Assembly: GCA_964445525.1 (NCBI GenBank)
Contig: CAYULA010000001.1
Location: 1-64,000 of the forward strand
Length of the DNA: 64,000 bases
Direction of reading: 5' to 3'
Origin: Penumbrarchaeum sp964445525
GTDB taxonomy: Archaea; Thermoplasmatota; Penumbrarchaeia; Penumbrarchaeales; Penumbrarchaeaceae
Below, piece after piece: positions 9,895-19,843 of this stretch (positions within the stretch are counted from its first letter, which is position 1; each line of letters opens with the position of its first letter). A program made the translations under genes and the position numbers. The notes beneath the pieces are model-generated. The model made no database searches. It saw only the letters and a program-made list of their open reading frames with translations, and had not been told where the DNA came from.

Positions 9895-10895
9895 TTCAAG
9901 GGCAGAAGATCCTTTTCAAGCAGTGTAACTTCCGTGGAATCCAGCGCATCCGGTGACAGTGCAACCATGAGTATGCACTCGGTCTGGGAAACGTTATCCA
10001 CCAGCTGCCTGATGAACCTCAGAACGGAATTGAACTTGTTGTTGGTGAGCAGATATTCCAGGCCGTCGAGGAGTATGATCCCGTTCTGTGTCTGGTCCAT
10101 GAACTCCTCGTATAAGGACATGATGAACTCCAGTATGGGTAGGACCGACTTTATGTCTCCCTGGATCTCCTTTCCCGTAAGCCAGACCGATTCTGACTCG
10201 TCTACACCAAAGGTCCTGGCCAAAAGCTTCGGATTGGTTCTGGAGATAACCATGCCGTCCATTCCCAGCTCCTTCAATGCCTTGTAGATGTGGAAGAATC
10301 GCTCGGGCCTCTTCTCTTCTATGAGATAGGATAAACCCGGTGTGAGGTCCTTTGCAGCTTTCTTGGGATTCCATGCATTCTTTGTAAGAGCCTGCACCCC
10401 GGTATCGACCTCGGTATCGGAATCGGGAAGTTTGAGGATCTTCACATCCTCCTCATCTTCCTCTTCCTTCCTGGGTTCAGCTTCAACGGGTTCTTTTAAA
10501 ACAGATTCCTCGTCGATTTCCGGTTCGCTGTCCTTCATCTCATTGAGACGTTCCCTTATCCTCTCAACGAGCTCTGATTTGAGTCCAAGGGAGTCGAGAC
10601 CCAGCTCCTTGCACTTCTGTCTGAGCTCCTCCTTTGTGAGCTTTTCCAGAGCACCCTCCTGAGTCAGATTCTCGGTATCTATCTCCCTCTTGGCCCTTAT
10701 AACCTCGACTATGCACTTCTTGGCAAAGTCCACTGCCTCCTCTCTCTTTTCAATTTTCAGAGCGTATTTTGCTTCGTTTATGAGCTCCTCTGCAAGCTGA
10801 GTATCGGCCCCTTCCTTGCGGGCCTGAAGGACCAGTCTCTGCCCTCTTCTTATGATATTGAGTATCTGTATGAATTCCGGGTCATCCTGCTGCAT
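9882..10895 (-). CDS. SAP-DUF835 protein
   Basis: A 337-aa cytoplasmic protein. Residues 1-75 are helical and charged. Residues about 87-118 form a SAP-like motif (LTKEELRQKCKELGL then KSELVERIRERL), a helix-extended-loop-helix usually linked to nucleic-acid binding. An acidic linker follows. Residues about 175-337 form a DUF835 domain (GLSYLIEEKRPERFF; GIILLDGLEYLLTNN), a RecA/KaiC-like fold found in archaea, often with sensory modules. Start ATG 10895 has AGAGGT eight bases upstream. It overlaps the end of the convergent ABC ATPase gene by 13 bp. A signalling or DNA-associated regulator is a reasonable guess, but no function is known. Confidence 0.8.
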   Translation of the reverse strand: MQQDDPEFIQILNIIRRGQRLVLQARKEGADTQLAEELINEAKYALKIEKREEAVDFAKKCIVEVIRAKREIDTENLTQEGALEKLTKEELRQKCKELGLDSLGLKSELVERIRERLNEMKDSEPEIDEESVLKEPVEAEPRKEEEDEEDVKILKLPDSDTEVDTGVQALTKNAWNPKKAAKDLTPGLSYLIEEKRPERFFHIYKALKELGMDGMVISRTNPKLLARTFGVDESESVWLTGKEIQGDIKSVLPILEFIMSLYEEFMDQTQNGIILLDGLEYLLTNNKFNSVLRFIRQLVDNVSQTECILMVALSPDALDSTEVTLLEKDLLPLNYIE

Positions 10896-11023
10896 TTGAA
10901 TGGACCTCTTTCGTTCTGTGGTATTACGTGATAGATATTATATTTTGCTTCATAACAGTCCCCGTTTTCAAATCAGGCATATTATCGGAAGCTGCGAAAT
11001 CCAACCTATATTTTCATCATCTG

Positions 11024-14000
11024 TCACTTCTTTGGAGGGTCCCAGCTCATCTCCTCGTCCATGGCATCAAGGTCATCTTCCAGCTTTCTTCTGTTGACGG
11101 TCTGCCAGAGGAAATAGGCGATTATCGCCAGAAGTACAGCGACTATGAGAACTATCCAGTACCACTGTGTTACCGGAGGCTCCTCCGGATGGTCCTCGGG
11201 GTCCCTCGGATCCGTGTCCGCGTTGTATTCCTTGAAGTTGAACCAATCGTCTCCGTCCGGGTCCTCGATCCTGTCGTCCCTGAATGGAAGTGTTCCCTTC
11301 TCCGATTCCCAACGGTCGTTCATGCCGTCTCCATCGGAATCCTTCTCGTCGGGATCTGTCAGATTGAACATCTCCTGTAAAAGATTCAATCCGTCACCAT
11401 CCGAATCATCTTCCGTATCGTCGATGACCGTGGGATCCATCCCGTACCTGGATTCGAATGCGTTGGAAAGTCCGTCTCCGTCAGCGTCCGACCATCCCAG
11501 GATAGGGATATTTAGCCACCCCTCCTCAGGGTAGGTCATGTTTGCCGGATCGGATTGTCCGTAAAGCACCCTGAATCGGATCTCTCCCTTTGAATATGGA
11601 GCGGGAAGCTCGTATGTTCTTTGATCGCCGGAGGTCCTCTCCGCCGTAATGATCCATGAGATGGATGTATTGGGATAGCTTGCTTCGAGGATCAATATTC
11701 CTTCCCAGGTGATGTCGATATCGAATCCATTTCCGATTTCAGCGGATTTCGGATATGTTATCTCGAATGGGGCCTCTTCCTCTTGCGGTTCCTCTGTGAT
11801 ATTGAACGGATCCGATTCGAATTCGGCCTGATTGCCCGCCTCGTCATTTGCAACGATCCTGATCCTTACACCGGTATATTCCCGGTCGAACGGATCCTGG
11901 AAGCTGGCCTTGAAGACGCCTCCGGGACCCGGAAGAATCGTCGCCGTGGATATGACGGAAGAACCCGCCATTATGAAAGAGGTGATGTACAATGAAGGGT
12001 CCTGTCCGACCTTGATGGGATCGAATCCCAGATCGTCTCTTATGGTAAAACCGATCTCGAGGTTCTTTCCGATCTCCATTTCCGGAATGCTGACGTTGGA
12101 AATCACAGGAGAGTTTTGGTCTATCCTGATCCGGTCCAGTTCCATTGTTCTGCTGTTGCCAGCCGAATCTTCCGTCATTGCAGTGACATTGTAGAAGCCG
12201 TCGGAATTCAGTCCGATGTTTCCCGATGGAATGAATTCCAGGTCACCGTCATGCTCCACCATGAAACCGAGAACGGAAACTCCCGAGCCTCCGTCCGCTG
12301 TGTTCAGTGTGAGTTCAACCGTTTCGGTGGACCAGCCCGCTCCGGGATGTCCGTCTACATCCAGCGAGGGAGGTTTCATGTCGATATCCCTGGATATTGC
12401 AGGGAGGGAGACGGGATCCGTTCCGTCATCCACGGTGCATTGGATGTAGAGGGCACCCTCGAAATTTTCTTTCGGTACATCGAACAGATAATGATGGGGG
12501 TCGGTCTGCTCAAGAGAGGATTCGGGTATATCCCTCCAGTTGCCGTTTCCCAGCTTGTAATCGAAGGAGAATGCTAGATCGTCCCCGTCGGGATCGGAAC
12601 CGTTCAGTGAGATTCCTATATCGTTCGGGGACCAGAGCTCTCCCGTCAAGGATATGGAAAATTCCGGAGGATCGTTCCTTGACTCGATCATCTCCTTTAT
12701 TGTCATGTCCCTGGAGTTTCCCAGCATGTCCGAAACCATCACCTGAATTGCCAGCTCGTTCCCCTGCACGGCTTCCCAGTCCAGATCGATCTGATAGCTG
12801 TAATTTTCATCGTTTTGTTCCATATTGAACCATTCTGTTGAGGGGTTGTTGACCCCGTATTTTACCCGTACAGCTTCCGGGTCGATGCCGGATGTGGCAT
12901 CCGATACCCTCAGTGTAACATTGACGGGACCTTCGGTGTTCTCGTCAATATCCAGGGGTTCCGTCGTGAACTGGTTGATAACGGGAGGAGTTCCGTCGTT
13001 TATAACATCGAGAACGGAAACGGTTGGTCCCAGGTTTCCCGCGTTGTCCGCCGTGTAGGCGTAGAAATCGTAATCGTCCCCGTCTTCTTCGATCTCGAGC
13101 TGATCGCCAGGCAGGTAGAACTCACCGTCAACGGAAATGAACGTCGTATAGACACCTGAGCCGCCCCTGTCCCCTGCATTCGTGATTACGGTCAATGTTC
13201 CCACAGGATCGTCGTTTATCGCCATTATGGTGGTGTCGGGTCCTTTGTTATCGACCTTGAACTCACCGTAGTCACTTTGGTCCCCGAATCCGAAACGGGA
13301 GGGGGAGCTGATCTCCCATGAAATGTATCCCCAGTCCGAAATATACTGAGTGGTGTTTAGAAAATAGGTTGCGTTGAAGGTCCCTTCAACCATTTCGGGA
13401 TGGAAGATTCCGATATCCTCCCAGTCCCCGTTGCCGTCCTTCCTGGAGAGGTTCAGGTCGATCGAGGACGGAGGGAAGAAAGGACCTTCATAGCTGAATT
13501 CCATCTCAAGGGATCCTCTCGACCAGTTCGGAAGCCAGGGTCCTGTCCAGAATCCTCTGAGGCCGTTGACGGCATCGTTGTATGCGGCCCTTATATCGAA
13601 TAAGGAGTTCCCGACCATTACCACGAAGGATACGTGGAAGGTCTCATTCGTATCTTCTTCGGGGATCCTCGCCGTGAGGTCCATGTACCAGTCCTGTTCG
13701 GTGACCGAGGATGACTGATTGTTTGGGGAGGACATCTGGTTCCAGACCTCCGTTTCCCCCGAGTAGACCCCGGGACCGTAGACTCCGGCGTTGTGGCCGT
13801 GGAAGTGGGAGGAGCCGGAAAGGTCGAAGAGTCCGATGCCGACGAAGGTTGTAGCTTCGGAGATAACTGTGGTGTTTATGTCCGGGAGAAAGGTGAACCT
13901 GTCGTCGCCTGCGGAGGTTCCCAGGTCAACGTTCATTGTCTGGATTAAGAAGAGATCTGAATCGAAGGAAGAAGGTGTATCTATCTCGTAATCGAGGACC

Positions 14001-14443
14001 ATCCATCTTCCGGTGAAACCTCTGGTATTTTCCCTGTATCTGTTGACATAGGTCCTCTGTGTTATGTTGACTCCCTCGAAATCCTCCCCGGGCCACCCCG
14101 TGAATGAGCAGAACCCTTCCTCGTCGGTGTAGTTTCCCGGAGTTGTTATGTTGAGAGGATCTCTCGTCTGGAATTCGTAATGGCTTCCGAAATCAACTGA
14201 ATTTGAACTTGTACCAATTCCAAATGATGCCGAAGATAATCTGTCAGCTCCCTTCGGGAACTCCAGAGTATCCCATCCGGTAGCTCCTCCGTCATCCCCA
14301 ATTTCAATGGTGAAATTGCCTGAATCATGGATGGCGGAACTGCTTCTGGTTGTTCCCTCCGCCTCACCACACAATGCAGAGGACCCCGTGAGGGAGCTCG
14401 CTGACAGTATGATCACAATTAAAACAATCCAGATCTTCTTCAT
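11024..14443 (-). CDS. Giant surface protein with Ig-like and TSP3 repeats
   Basis: A 1,139-aa secreted protein. ATG 14443 is chosen because GGTGAGG lies six bases upstream; GTG 14455 is in frame but lies within that Shine-Dalgarno region. The signal peptide is MKKIWIVLIVIILSASSL. The ectodomain starts with an unrecognised beta-rich region of about 350 residues, followed by repeated Ig-like modules of the bacterial surface type (DNKGPDTT, DGTPPVINQF, DPDGDDLAF). TSP3-like calcium-binding segments come next (DADGDGLSNAFE, DSDGDGLNLLQE, DSDGDGMNDRWE). A single membrane segment near residue 1090 is followed by about 28 acidic cytoplasmic residues. It is the last gene of the 19623-11024 operon, 43 bases after the SPFH gene. 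Confidence 0.88.
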   Translation of the reverse strand: MKKIWIVLIVIILSASSLTGSSALCGEAEGTTRSSSAIHDSGNFTIEIGDDGGATGWDTLEFPKGADRLSSASFGIGTSSNSVDFGSHYEFQTRDPLNITTPGNYTDEEGFCSFTGWPGEDFEGVNITQRTYVNRYRENTRGFTGRWMVLDYEIDTPSSFDSDLFLIQTMNVDLGTSAGDDRFTFLPDINTTVISEATTFVGIGLFDLSGSSHFHGHNAGVYGPGVYSGETEVWNQMSSPNNQSSSVTEQDWYMDLTARIPEEDTNETFHVSFVVMVGNSLFDIRAAYNDAVNGLRGFWTGPWLPNWSRGSLEMEFSYEGPFFPPSSIDLNLSRKDGNGDWEDIGIFHPEMVEGTFNATYFLNTTQYISDWGYISWEISSPSRFGFGDQSDYGEFKVDNKGPDTTIMAINDDPVGTLTVITNAGDRGGSGVYTTFISVDGEFYLPGDQLEIEEDGDDYDFYAYTADNAGNLGPTVSVLDVINDGTPPVINQFTTEPLDIDENTEGPVNVTLRVSDATSGIDPEAVRVKYGVNNPSTEWFNMEQNDENYSYQIDLDWEAVQGNELAIQVMVSDMLGNSRDMTIKEMIESRNDPPEFSISLTGELWSPNDIGISLNGSDPDGDDLAFSFDYKLGNGNWRDIPESSLEQTDPHHYLFDVPKENFEGALYIQCTVDDGTDPVSLPAISRDIDMKPPSLDVDGHPGAGWSTETVELTLNTADGGSGVSVLGFMVEHDGDLEFIPSGNIGLNSDGFYNVTAMTEDSAGNSRTMELDRIRIDQNSPVISNVSIPEMEIGKNLEIGFTIRDDLGFDPIKVGQDPSLYITSFIMAGSSVISTATILPGPGGVFKASFQDPFDREYTGVRIRIVANDEAGNQAEFESDPFNITEEPQEEEAPFEITYPKSAEIGNGFDIDITWEGILILEASYPNTSISWIITAERTSGDQRTYELPAPYSKGEIRFRVLYGQSDPANMTYPEEGWLNIPILGWSDADGDGLSNAFESRYGMDPTVIDDTEDDSDGDGLNLLQEMFNLTDPDEKDSDGDGMNDRWESEKGTLPFRDDRIEDPDGDDWFNFKEYNADTDPRDPEDHPEEPPVTQWYWIVLIVAVLLAIIAYFLWQTVNRRKLEDDLDAMDEEMSWDPPKK

Positions 14444-14485
14444 CTCAATCCTCACCTCTGACTTCCTCTAGAGCTTCCATGGCTT

Positions 14486-15145
14486 TCAGCCTTCCTCCAC
14501 ATCGAATATGGAATTGCATGCGGGACACTGGACCACGATCCTTAATCCGTCCCTGTCTATCAACTCTCCGGTATCTCCCTTCGTTCTTATCTCCTTGATG
14601 GTCAGGGATTCAATTATCAGTCCGTAATCCGATGCGAATCTTTTCGCATCCTTCCTGATCTTTTCGGACAGGCCCTCCTTGTGCCTCATGATCGCATTCC
14701 TCTCCAGTCCGGAGAATTCCGACCTCAGGGACCTCTCGACCGATTCCGAGGCTATCCTGTCCCTCTCGTCATCATCCTTGTGCAGGATGGTGGAAGAGGC
14801 TTTCTTCAGCATCTTCTCCCCGTCCCCGATCCTGTATTGGATCGTGCCGCTTACTTCCAGATTTTTCCCGAAGGAAGCTCCCCTGGTGGGTATGTTGTCG
14901 AAATTGTAATCTGTTGATCTTACCTTCAGAGGGATAAATTCACAGCTCTGGATTATCGGGATTATGAACTTCCCCCCTCCCTTCAATATTGACATCCCTT
15001 CCCCCGGACCGGCCCCCCTTCCGAATATGATCATTGCCTGATCGGGAGGGACCTTCCTGTATCCGGTTGCATAGATTATGACCACTATAACCATGAAAAA
15101 TATCAGAATGATCACCATGGTCATCATCAGTATTATCGCCTCCAT
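14486..15145 (-). CDS. Short SPFH-domain membrane protein with CxxC tail
   Basis: A 219-aa protein with an N-terminal membrane segment (residues 5-27), then an SPFH/stomatin-like domain closely resembling the first 200 residues of the flotillin at 26594. Shared features include IIYATGYRKVPPDQAM versus IIYASRYKKVPPDSAM, a GRGA-GG-KFI-P-Q-F-PL pattern, and a helix with HKxDxERDxIA. It lacks the long flotillin coiled coil and ends with VQCPACNSIFDVEEG, one CPAC zinc-knuckle (Cys207, Cys210). One CxxC cannot fill a zinc site, so inter-subunit zinc binding is possible. AGGGGG lies upstream of the start. It sits between two giant surface-protein genes, suggesting a membrane scaffold for them. Confidence 0.8.
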   Translation of the reverse strand: MEAIILMMTMVIILIFFMVIVVIIYATGYRKVPPDQAMIIFGRGAGPGEGMSILKGGGKFIIPIIQSCEFIPLKVRSTDYNFDNIPTRGASFGKNLEVSGTIQYRIGDGEKMLKKASSTILHKDDDERDRIASESVERSLRSEFSGLERNAIMRHKEGLSEKIRKDAKRFASDYGLIIESLTIKEIRTKGDTGELIDRDGLRIVVQCPACNSIFDVEEG

Positions 15146-15189
15146 CCTTCATTTCCCCCTGTTGCCTCCGGGCGGTCCCCGAGATCCGA

Positions 15190-18100
15190 TCATGCATCGT
15201 TGACAAGCATTATCTCCCTTCCGCATTCGGGGCATTCGCCTTCCCCTGAAGCGCAGGACCTGTGGAAGCTTGCCCCGCATCTGCATTTCACCTTCTTCCT
15301 GGATGATCTTATCCGTTTAAGGCAGATATCGCATTGGAGACCGCCTGCTCCTTCTCTTGAGGATCCTCTGCTCATTTGAACATTTTCATCCGATCCTGCC
15401 TCTTCATCATCTTCAATATCCCAGTCCTCAGCCTCCTCTTTCGATCCTCTCATTAGAAGCAAAATAATAACGGATACGACCACAAGGACCGGGATAATGG
15501 CCAAAAAAGCGATCATCCAGGGGAAAGAGCCTGACTCCTCCTCCTTCTCTTCGGGAACCTTCTCCGCGACCTCTCCCTCGACGATTACCGTGATCTCATT
15601 CTCGACGTAGAGGTCCCCGTCTGTGCAGTTGATTACGATCCTATGGGTTCCGTTCTCGAAAGTTGTCTCGAGGACCTCTCCCGTACCGGCCGGAACCCCG
15701 TCTACATACCAGGTCATTATCAGGATATCTCCGTCAGGATCCTGGCAGTCCGCGGTGAATCTGTACTGACTGCCTGCCTTCAACGATCCAGTGGCATTGC
15801 TGCCGATCATGGCCAGAGGAGCCCTGGTGGCCCTTGTTGTAATCGATCTCTTTGCCACATTTCCCGCATCATCTCTCACCCGGACACCGATCTCGGTTAC
15901 GGGACCGTACGAGAGATTGATGTTCAGCCACATGATCCCGTCTCCATCAACCGTGACAAAGGGAGCTCCGGGAACATTGACGGGACCGTACTCCCCGCCC
16001 CCCACGGATACCCGGATCTCCGAGATACCCGAGACGGAATCGGTTGCATCCAGGAGGACCCTTGCGGGAACCTCCGTGTAATAGGGTTTCGATCCCAGAT
16101 TGATCTCGGGGGCCTCTCCGTCAACGGTCAGAGCACTCGGACCGGACTTCCAGTCCCTGGGATGCGGAATCGCGTCTTTGAAGACAACATACATTTCAAA
16201 GGTCCCGTTGTCGAAGGGGGAATTGAAGGTTCCTTTGACCCTGGATGGAACCACCAGATCCGATCCCTCGAAAGGTATCGAGTTCCCCGTGACCTCGATC
16301 TCCTTCGGATTCAGGACCACAACCGAACCCGATTCCGGTTTCATCTTCACCACGACAGAGGATATGTCGATACCCAGGGGCAGGTCCACCTCCACCATGA
16401 TATCCGAATCCGCTCCGATCAATCCGGGAATCAATACAAAGGGTTCTATCTCACTGTCGGAACTATCGTATCGTTTTCTCTCCGACCAATGGCCAACATT
16501 TCCTGCCTCGTCGGTTCCCCTTACCGAGAGAAAGAACAACGGGGCTGGAAATTCCTTGTCGATTTCCACCGTGTAATGGTTGGAAGGATGATCGGGGATC
16601 AGTTCCATCGATCTCTTCCAGACCTCCGACCATCCGTTGCTGTCCGGTATCTCGCATAGAACCTCGATACCATTCAGACCGGAAAGTCTGTCATCGCATT
16701 TCACCTCCAATGAGGATTCGTTAAAATTGATAACCTCAAGAACGGGAGGTGTCAGGTCCACGGTAAAATGGAAGGGGCCTGCGCTCAATATATTTCCCAC
16801 GAGGTCCGTTACATTGGCATACCAGGTGTAATTGCCTTCGGAAAGCTGCTGCCCTATGGTAACATCCACCGTTTCTTCCAGCTGCCCGTACCTGAGATCG
16901 AAAATCCCCGAAGGACCCTCCAGATGATAATCCATGATGAGCGGTCCGCTAAGGGTGTCCATCACCTTCATCGAGGGAGCCGGGACAGGATCGTTGATAA
17001 CGGAACCGTTTGCAGGGGTGTAGGCTACAAGAAGAGGCGAGGTCCCGTCAATGTAAATATCGATACTGCCTGATGATCCCTCGTTTCCGACAAGGTCCCG
17101 GGTTGTGATCTCCAGAGTATAATTTCCCTCCTCAAGATTAAAAGGAGAAGTGGTCCTGTATCTGTTGTTTTCATATTCCTCCACCTCAAGATCAAAGGTC
17201 TCTTCCAACGGACCTTCGATGGAGCATTCGAATTGTTCGCCTGGGCCGGAGAGCATATCGTGAGAATCGAACAGGAGCATGAAGGAGGACCCCGACCATC
17301 CCTCCGGTTCAACGTTTTCGATAATCGGGGGAGAGGCATCTATACCTACCTGGTAAGGGCCTGCCAGTATCGGTCCGTTTCCGGCCCTGTCGGATGCTTT
17401 GACCTGAAATGAGTAATTGCCCTCCGCGGAGGGCAGATTCACCTCGATGGAGTACCTTCCCTCACCTTCTTCGGAAATTGTTGCGATCGTCCAGTCGCAG
17501 TAGGAGCCTCCTGCCGGACAGTGACGTGCTTTGACAGTTTCCGGGTCCAGGCCTGTCAGATTCTCCTGGTAGGTCACAATTGTTGTTGGATTCTCGGATG
17601 ACAACCAGGGAAATTCGGGACCGGAAACAACCACGGGAGCTTCCCTGTCAAGTATGAAGCACTGGGGTTCCATCCATGATGTGGTTGCGTTGCCTTTAGA
17701 AGGTTTCACCGTCCACAAATACATTCCATCCTCTATCTCCTCGAGAAGGTATGTTGACTGGCCGGTCACAATGAACTGCTGATTTATGTCGGACAGATTC
17801 TCCGAATTCAGGAGCCGGAATGTAAAATCGTATTCGGGATCCGGATAGAATTCCGTATCTAGTGGGCTCCATTCGAATGGGAGGGAGAGATCGGTTATGA
17901 TCTCGAGGTTCTCGGGATAAACCGGAAACGGTGCCGGGAGAATGGTACTGTAGGTTCCACTTCCCCTTCTCAATCCTTTCTCGGACCCCTTTCCACCATC
18001 TCCGCCGTCATATTCCGGCATCCCGCCGACCTCCCCGCTCGCCCCATCCACGGGACCGAAGGTTATCGAGGTTCCACCATTGAGATCCCTTCTGGTCTTT

Positions 18101-19623
18101 CCCCTGGACATTATCATTTCCGCACATATCCTAACACTGTAATCTCCACCCATTGCAATTTGGGGATCCATTGTTCCGTTGGAGCCTTCGTCCAAGTTAT
18201 TGTAAAGAAGTCTTGCCGGAGCTCCTCCTCCTGCCGAATACCCCGCCCCTCCGCCACCGCCTCCGTCAAATCCGAGTGAAGCTTCCCCTCCCCCATCACC
18301 CCCAAGCTTATTATTGTACACCGATCCACTAAGAATCTCAATGCAGTTGTTCTCCATCCAGATCGATCCGGTGCAGTTGATATCCACATCCGCATCCCCA
18401 CCGCTTGCAACGCGATCCAGAATGTCTCCTCCGCTTCCACCATCATATTCCAGAAGCGAGATGTAACCCCCGTAACCGCCTGCATATCCACCGCCCCCTC
18501 CCCCACCAAGAGTGTTGGTTGCTGTAGGAGGATTCCCCAGCTTCTCCGATATGCAGGACCCCCCCGCTCCGGATGATCCCCCTCTTCCCCCGGAAAGGGA
18601 GATGTTGGTCCTGGTCATGAACAGATCTTCAACATCGATCTCCATCAGGCAGAAGCCGCCGGAACCGACATCGCCCGAAACCGTTCCCGGATCAAAGGGA
18701 GAGCCTCCGCTCCATCCGCCTGACGTATATCCCCCCGAAGTGGTCGGATGCGTGTGTGTCTTTTCACCGTCCCATACCACTCCTCCGGCATCTCCGGCAT
18801 CCCCGCCAAAACCCCCTTCTATCCAGATGTCCAGATCAGAAAGGGACATCAAGGCCCCGGGAGCATCTATCTTCATCACTATCCCTCCGCCCGAACCCAC
18901 CCATCCCGAAACATCGGCACCGGTGGTGTAACCCCCGGAATGATGAAATTCATCGGAATCCAGATCCTCTCCGTCCGGGGCTTTTCCCCCGTCCCCACCG
19001 AATATATCTATCCGGGATCTGTCAAGTGTGATTGTTGTATTTTTACCGCCTTCGATTATGAAGCTGCAGTTTCCACCCGAGAATTTTCGTCCTGAAAGAT
19101 GTGTTGAATAGGGCGCACCGGGTTCTGTTTTGGACCATCCCGAACCGCCCTCCAAGAAAAAGGATGAATTGACCATCTCCAGGGTGCCCGAGACGTTGAT
19201 ATCGACCGAGGTATTGGTTCCCATGCTCCTCAACTTGGAGGACCCGTTCATACCCTCGAGTTTTACTGTGGAATTTTTCAATGAGAGAACTGATGGATTT
19301 CCCTCAAGCGATGGAATCTGGCTTCCGTCACCTATGAGGTTCAGAGTGCAGTTCTTCAAAAAAAGCCTGGAACCTGTGCCGAGAATGGCTCTTCGATAGG
19401 TGAGGTTCCCGCTGATGGTTTGTTCCTCGTTATCCGCAAGAAGAAGATCTCCCCTCGACCTTGTTTCGGAAACAGGACCCTGAGGGAGTCCCTCCTCAAG
19501 GACCTCCCCTGTTGTCCAGGGTCCTGTTCCCGGGTTTGCCATGCCGCCAGAGACAATCCCGACCAGGATGGCCAGGAGGATCGCTACCCCCGGGCAAGGC
19601 GTTTTTTTTATCAACGCACCCAT
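15190..19623 (-). CDS. Giant surface protein with cytoplasmic RING/PHD-like zinc finger
   Basis: A 1,477-aa protein from ATG 19623; a TATA box 21-28 bases upstream implies a leaderless message. The signal peptide is MGALIKKTPCPGVAILLAIL. Residues about 60-530 are Gly-rich beta-helix-like repeats with many N-x-S/T sites, followed by a chain of Ig-like modules (DREAPVV, DASPPIIEN, DGTSPLLV, DLTPPVLEV, DGEAPEINL) and a PKD-like module (DPDGDILIMTWYVDG). One membrane segment spans residues about 1369-1391. The cytoplasmic tail is an acidic linker and a zinc-binding pattern CX2C-X12-CXC-X4-H-X2-C-X6-CX2C starting at residue 1431, the C4HC3 layout of PHD/RING-type treble clefs. All eight ligands are present. 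First gene of an operon with the SPFH protein. Prokaryotic RING-family proteins are known but rare; function here is inferred. Confidence 0.88.
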   Translation of the reverse strand: MGALIKKTPCPGVAILLAILVGIVSGGMANPGTGPWTTGEVLEEGLPQGPVSETRSRGDLLLADNEEQTISGNLTYRRAILGTGSRLFLKNCTLNLIGDGSQIPSLEGNPSVLSLKNSTVKLEGMNGSSKLRSMGTNTSVDINVSGTLEMVNSSFFLEGGSGWSKTEPGAPYSTHLSGRKFSGGNCSFIIEGGKNTTITLDRSRIDIFGGDGGKAPDGEDLDSDEFHHSGGYTTGADVSGWVGSGGGIVMKIDAPGALMSLSDLDIWIEGGFGGDAGDAGGVVWDGEKTHTHPTTSGGYTSGGWSGGSPFDPGTVSGDVGSGGFCLMEIDVEDLFMTRTNISLSGGRGGSSGAGGSCISEKLGNPPTATNTLGGGGGGGYAGGYGGYISLLEYDGGSGGDILDRVASGGDADVDINCTGSIWMENNCIEILSGSVYNNKLGGDGGGEASLGFDGGGGGGAGYSAGGGAPARLLYNNLDEGSNGTMDPQIAMGGDYSVRICAEMIMSRGKTRRDLNGGTSITFGPVDGASGEVGGMPEYDGGDGGKGSEKGLRRGSGTYSTILPAPFPVYPENLEIITDLSLPFEWSPLDTEFYPDPEYDFTFRLLNSENLSDINQQFIVTGQSTYLLEEIEDGMYLWTVKPSKGNATTSWMEPQCFILDREAPVVVSGPEFPWLSSENPTTIVTYQENLTGLDPETVKARHCPAGGSYCDWTIATISEEGEGRYSIEVNLPSAEGNYSFQVKASDRAGNGPILAGPYQVGIDASPPIIENVEPEGWSGSSFMLLFDSHDMLSGPGEQFECSIEGPLEETFDLEVEEYENNRYRTTSPFNLEEGNYTLEITTRDLVGNEGSSGSIDIYIDGTSPLLVAYTPANGSVINDPVPAPSMKVMDTLSGPLIMDYHLEGPSGIFDLRYGQLEETVDVTIGQQLSEGNYTWYANVTDLVGNILSAGPFHFTVDLTPPVLEVINFNESSLEVKCDDRLSGLNGIEVLCEIPDSNGWSEVWKRSMELIPDHPSNHYTVEIDKEFPAPLFFLSVRGTDEAGNVGHWSERKRYDSSDSEIEPFVLIPGLIGADSDIMVEVDLPLGIDISSVVVKMKPESGSVVVLNPKEIEVTGNSIPFEGSDLVVPSRVKGTFNSPFDNGTFEMYVVFKDAIPHPRDWKSGPSALTVDGEAPEINLGSKPYYTEVPARVLLDATDSVSGISEIRVSVGGGEYGPVNVPGAPFVTVDGDGIMWLNINLSYGPVTEIGVRVRDDAGNVAKRSITTRATRAPLAMIGSNATGSLKAGSQYRFTADCQDPDGDILIMTWYVDGVPAGTGEVLETTFENGTHRIVINCTDGDLYVENEITVIVEGEVAEKVPEEKEEESGSFPWMIAFLAIIPVLVVVSVIILLLMRGSKEEAEDWDIEDDEEAGSDENVQMSRGSSREGAGGLQCDICLKRIRSSRKKVKCRCGASFHRSCASGEGECPECGREIMLVNDA

Positions 19624-19643
19624 ATCAATCAAAATGATTTGAC

Positions 19644-19651
19644 TTTATAAA
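19644..19651 (-). promoter_or_regulatory. TATA box for the 19623-11024 operon
   Basis: On the minus strand ATATTTATAAAGTC lies 21-28 bases before ATG 19623. The predicted transcription start coincides with the start codon, and there is no Shine-Dalgarno, so the first gene is probably leaderless. Confidence 0.6.
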
Positions 19652-19813
19652 TATTAACGAAACCTTTCTTGCACAATGATATCGTTTACTCCTCAAAAAT
19701 GATAAAAGTGGTGAATAAGACCAAGAATCCGGAAATAATCATTTTTGGGGTTAAATTTTCCAAATCGATACTTATTGGGAATCGGAGGATTTCCATAATG
19801 ATTGGACAATCCC

Positions 19814-19821
19814 TTTATAAA
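19814..19821 (+). promoter_or_regulatory. TATA box for the acyl-CoA synthetase gene
   Basis: CCCTTTATAAAAC lies 23-30 bases before ATG 19844. Spacing fits a leaderless transcript and decides against the in-frame TTG at 19802, which lies upstream of the TATA box. Confidence 0.6.
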
Positions 19822-19843
19822 ACACCTCTTCATACACCGTCCC

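Noticed and set aside
15643..16659. 338-codon plus-strand frame inside the giant surface gene
   Set aside because: Antisense to a continuous, well-supported protein and without domain or start signals.
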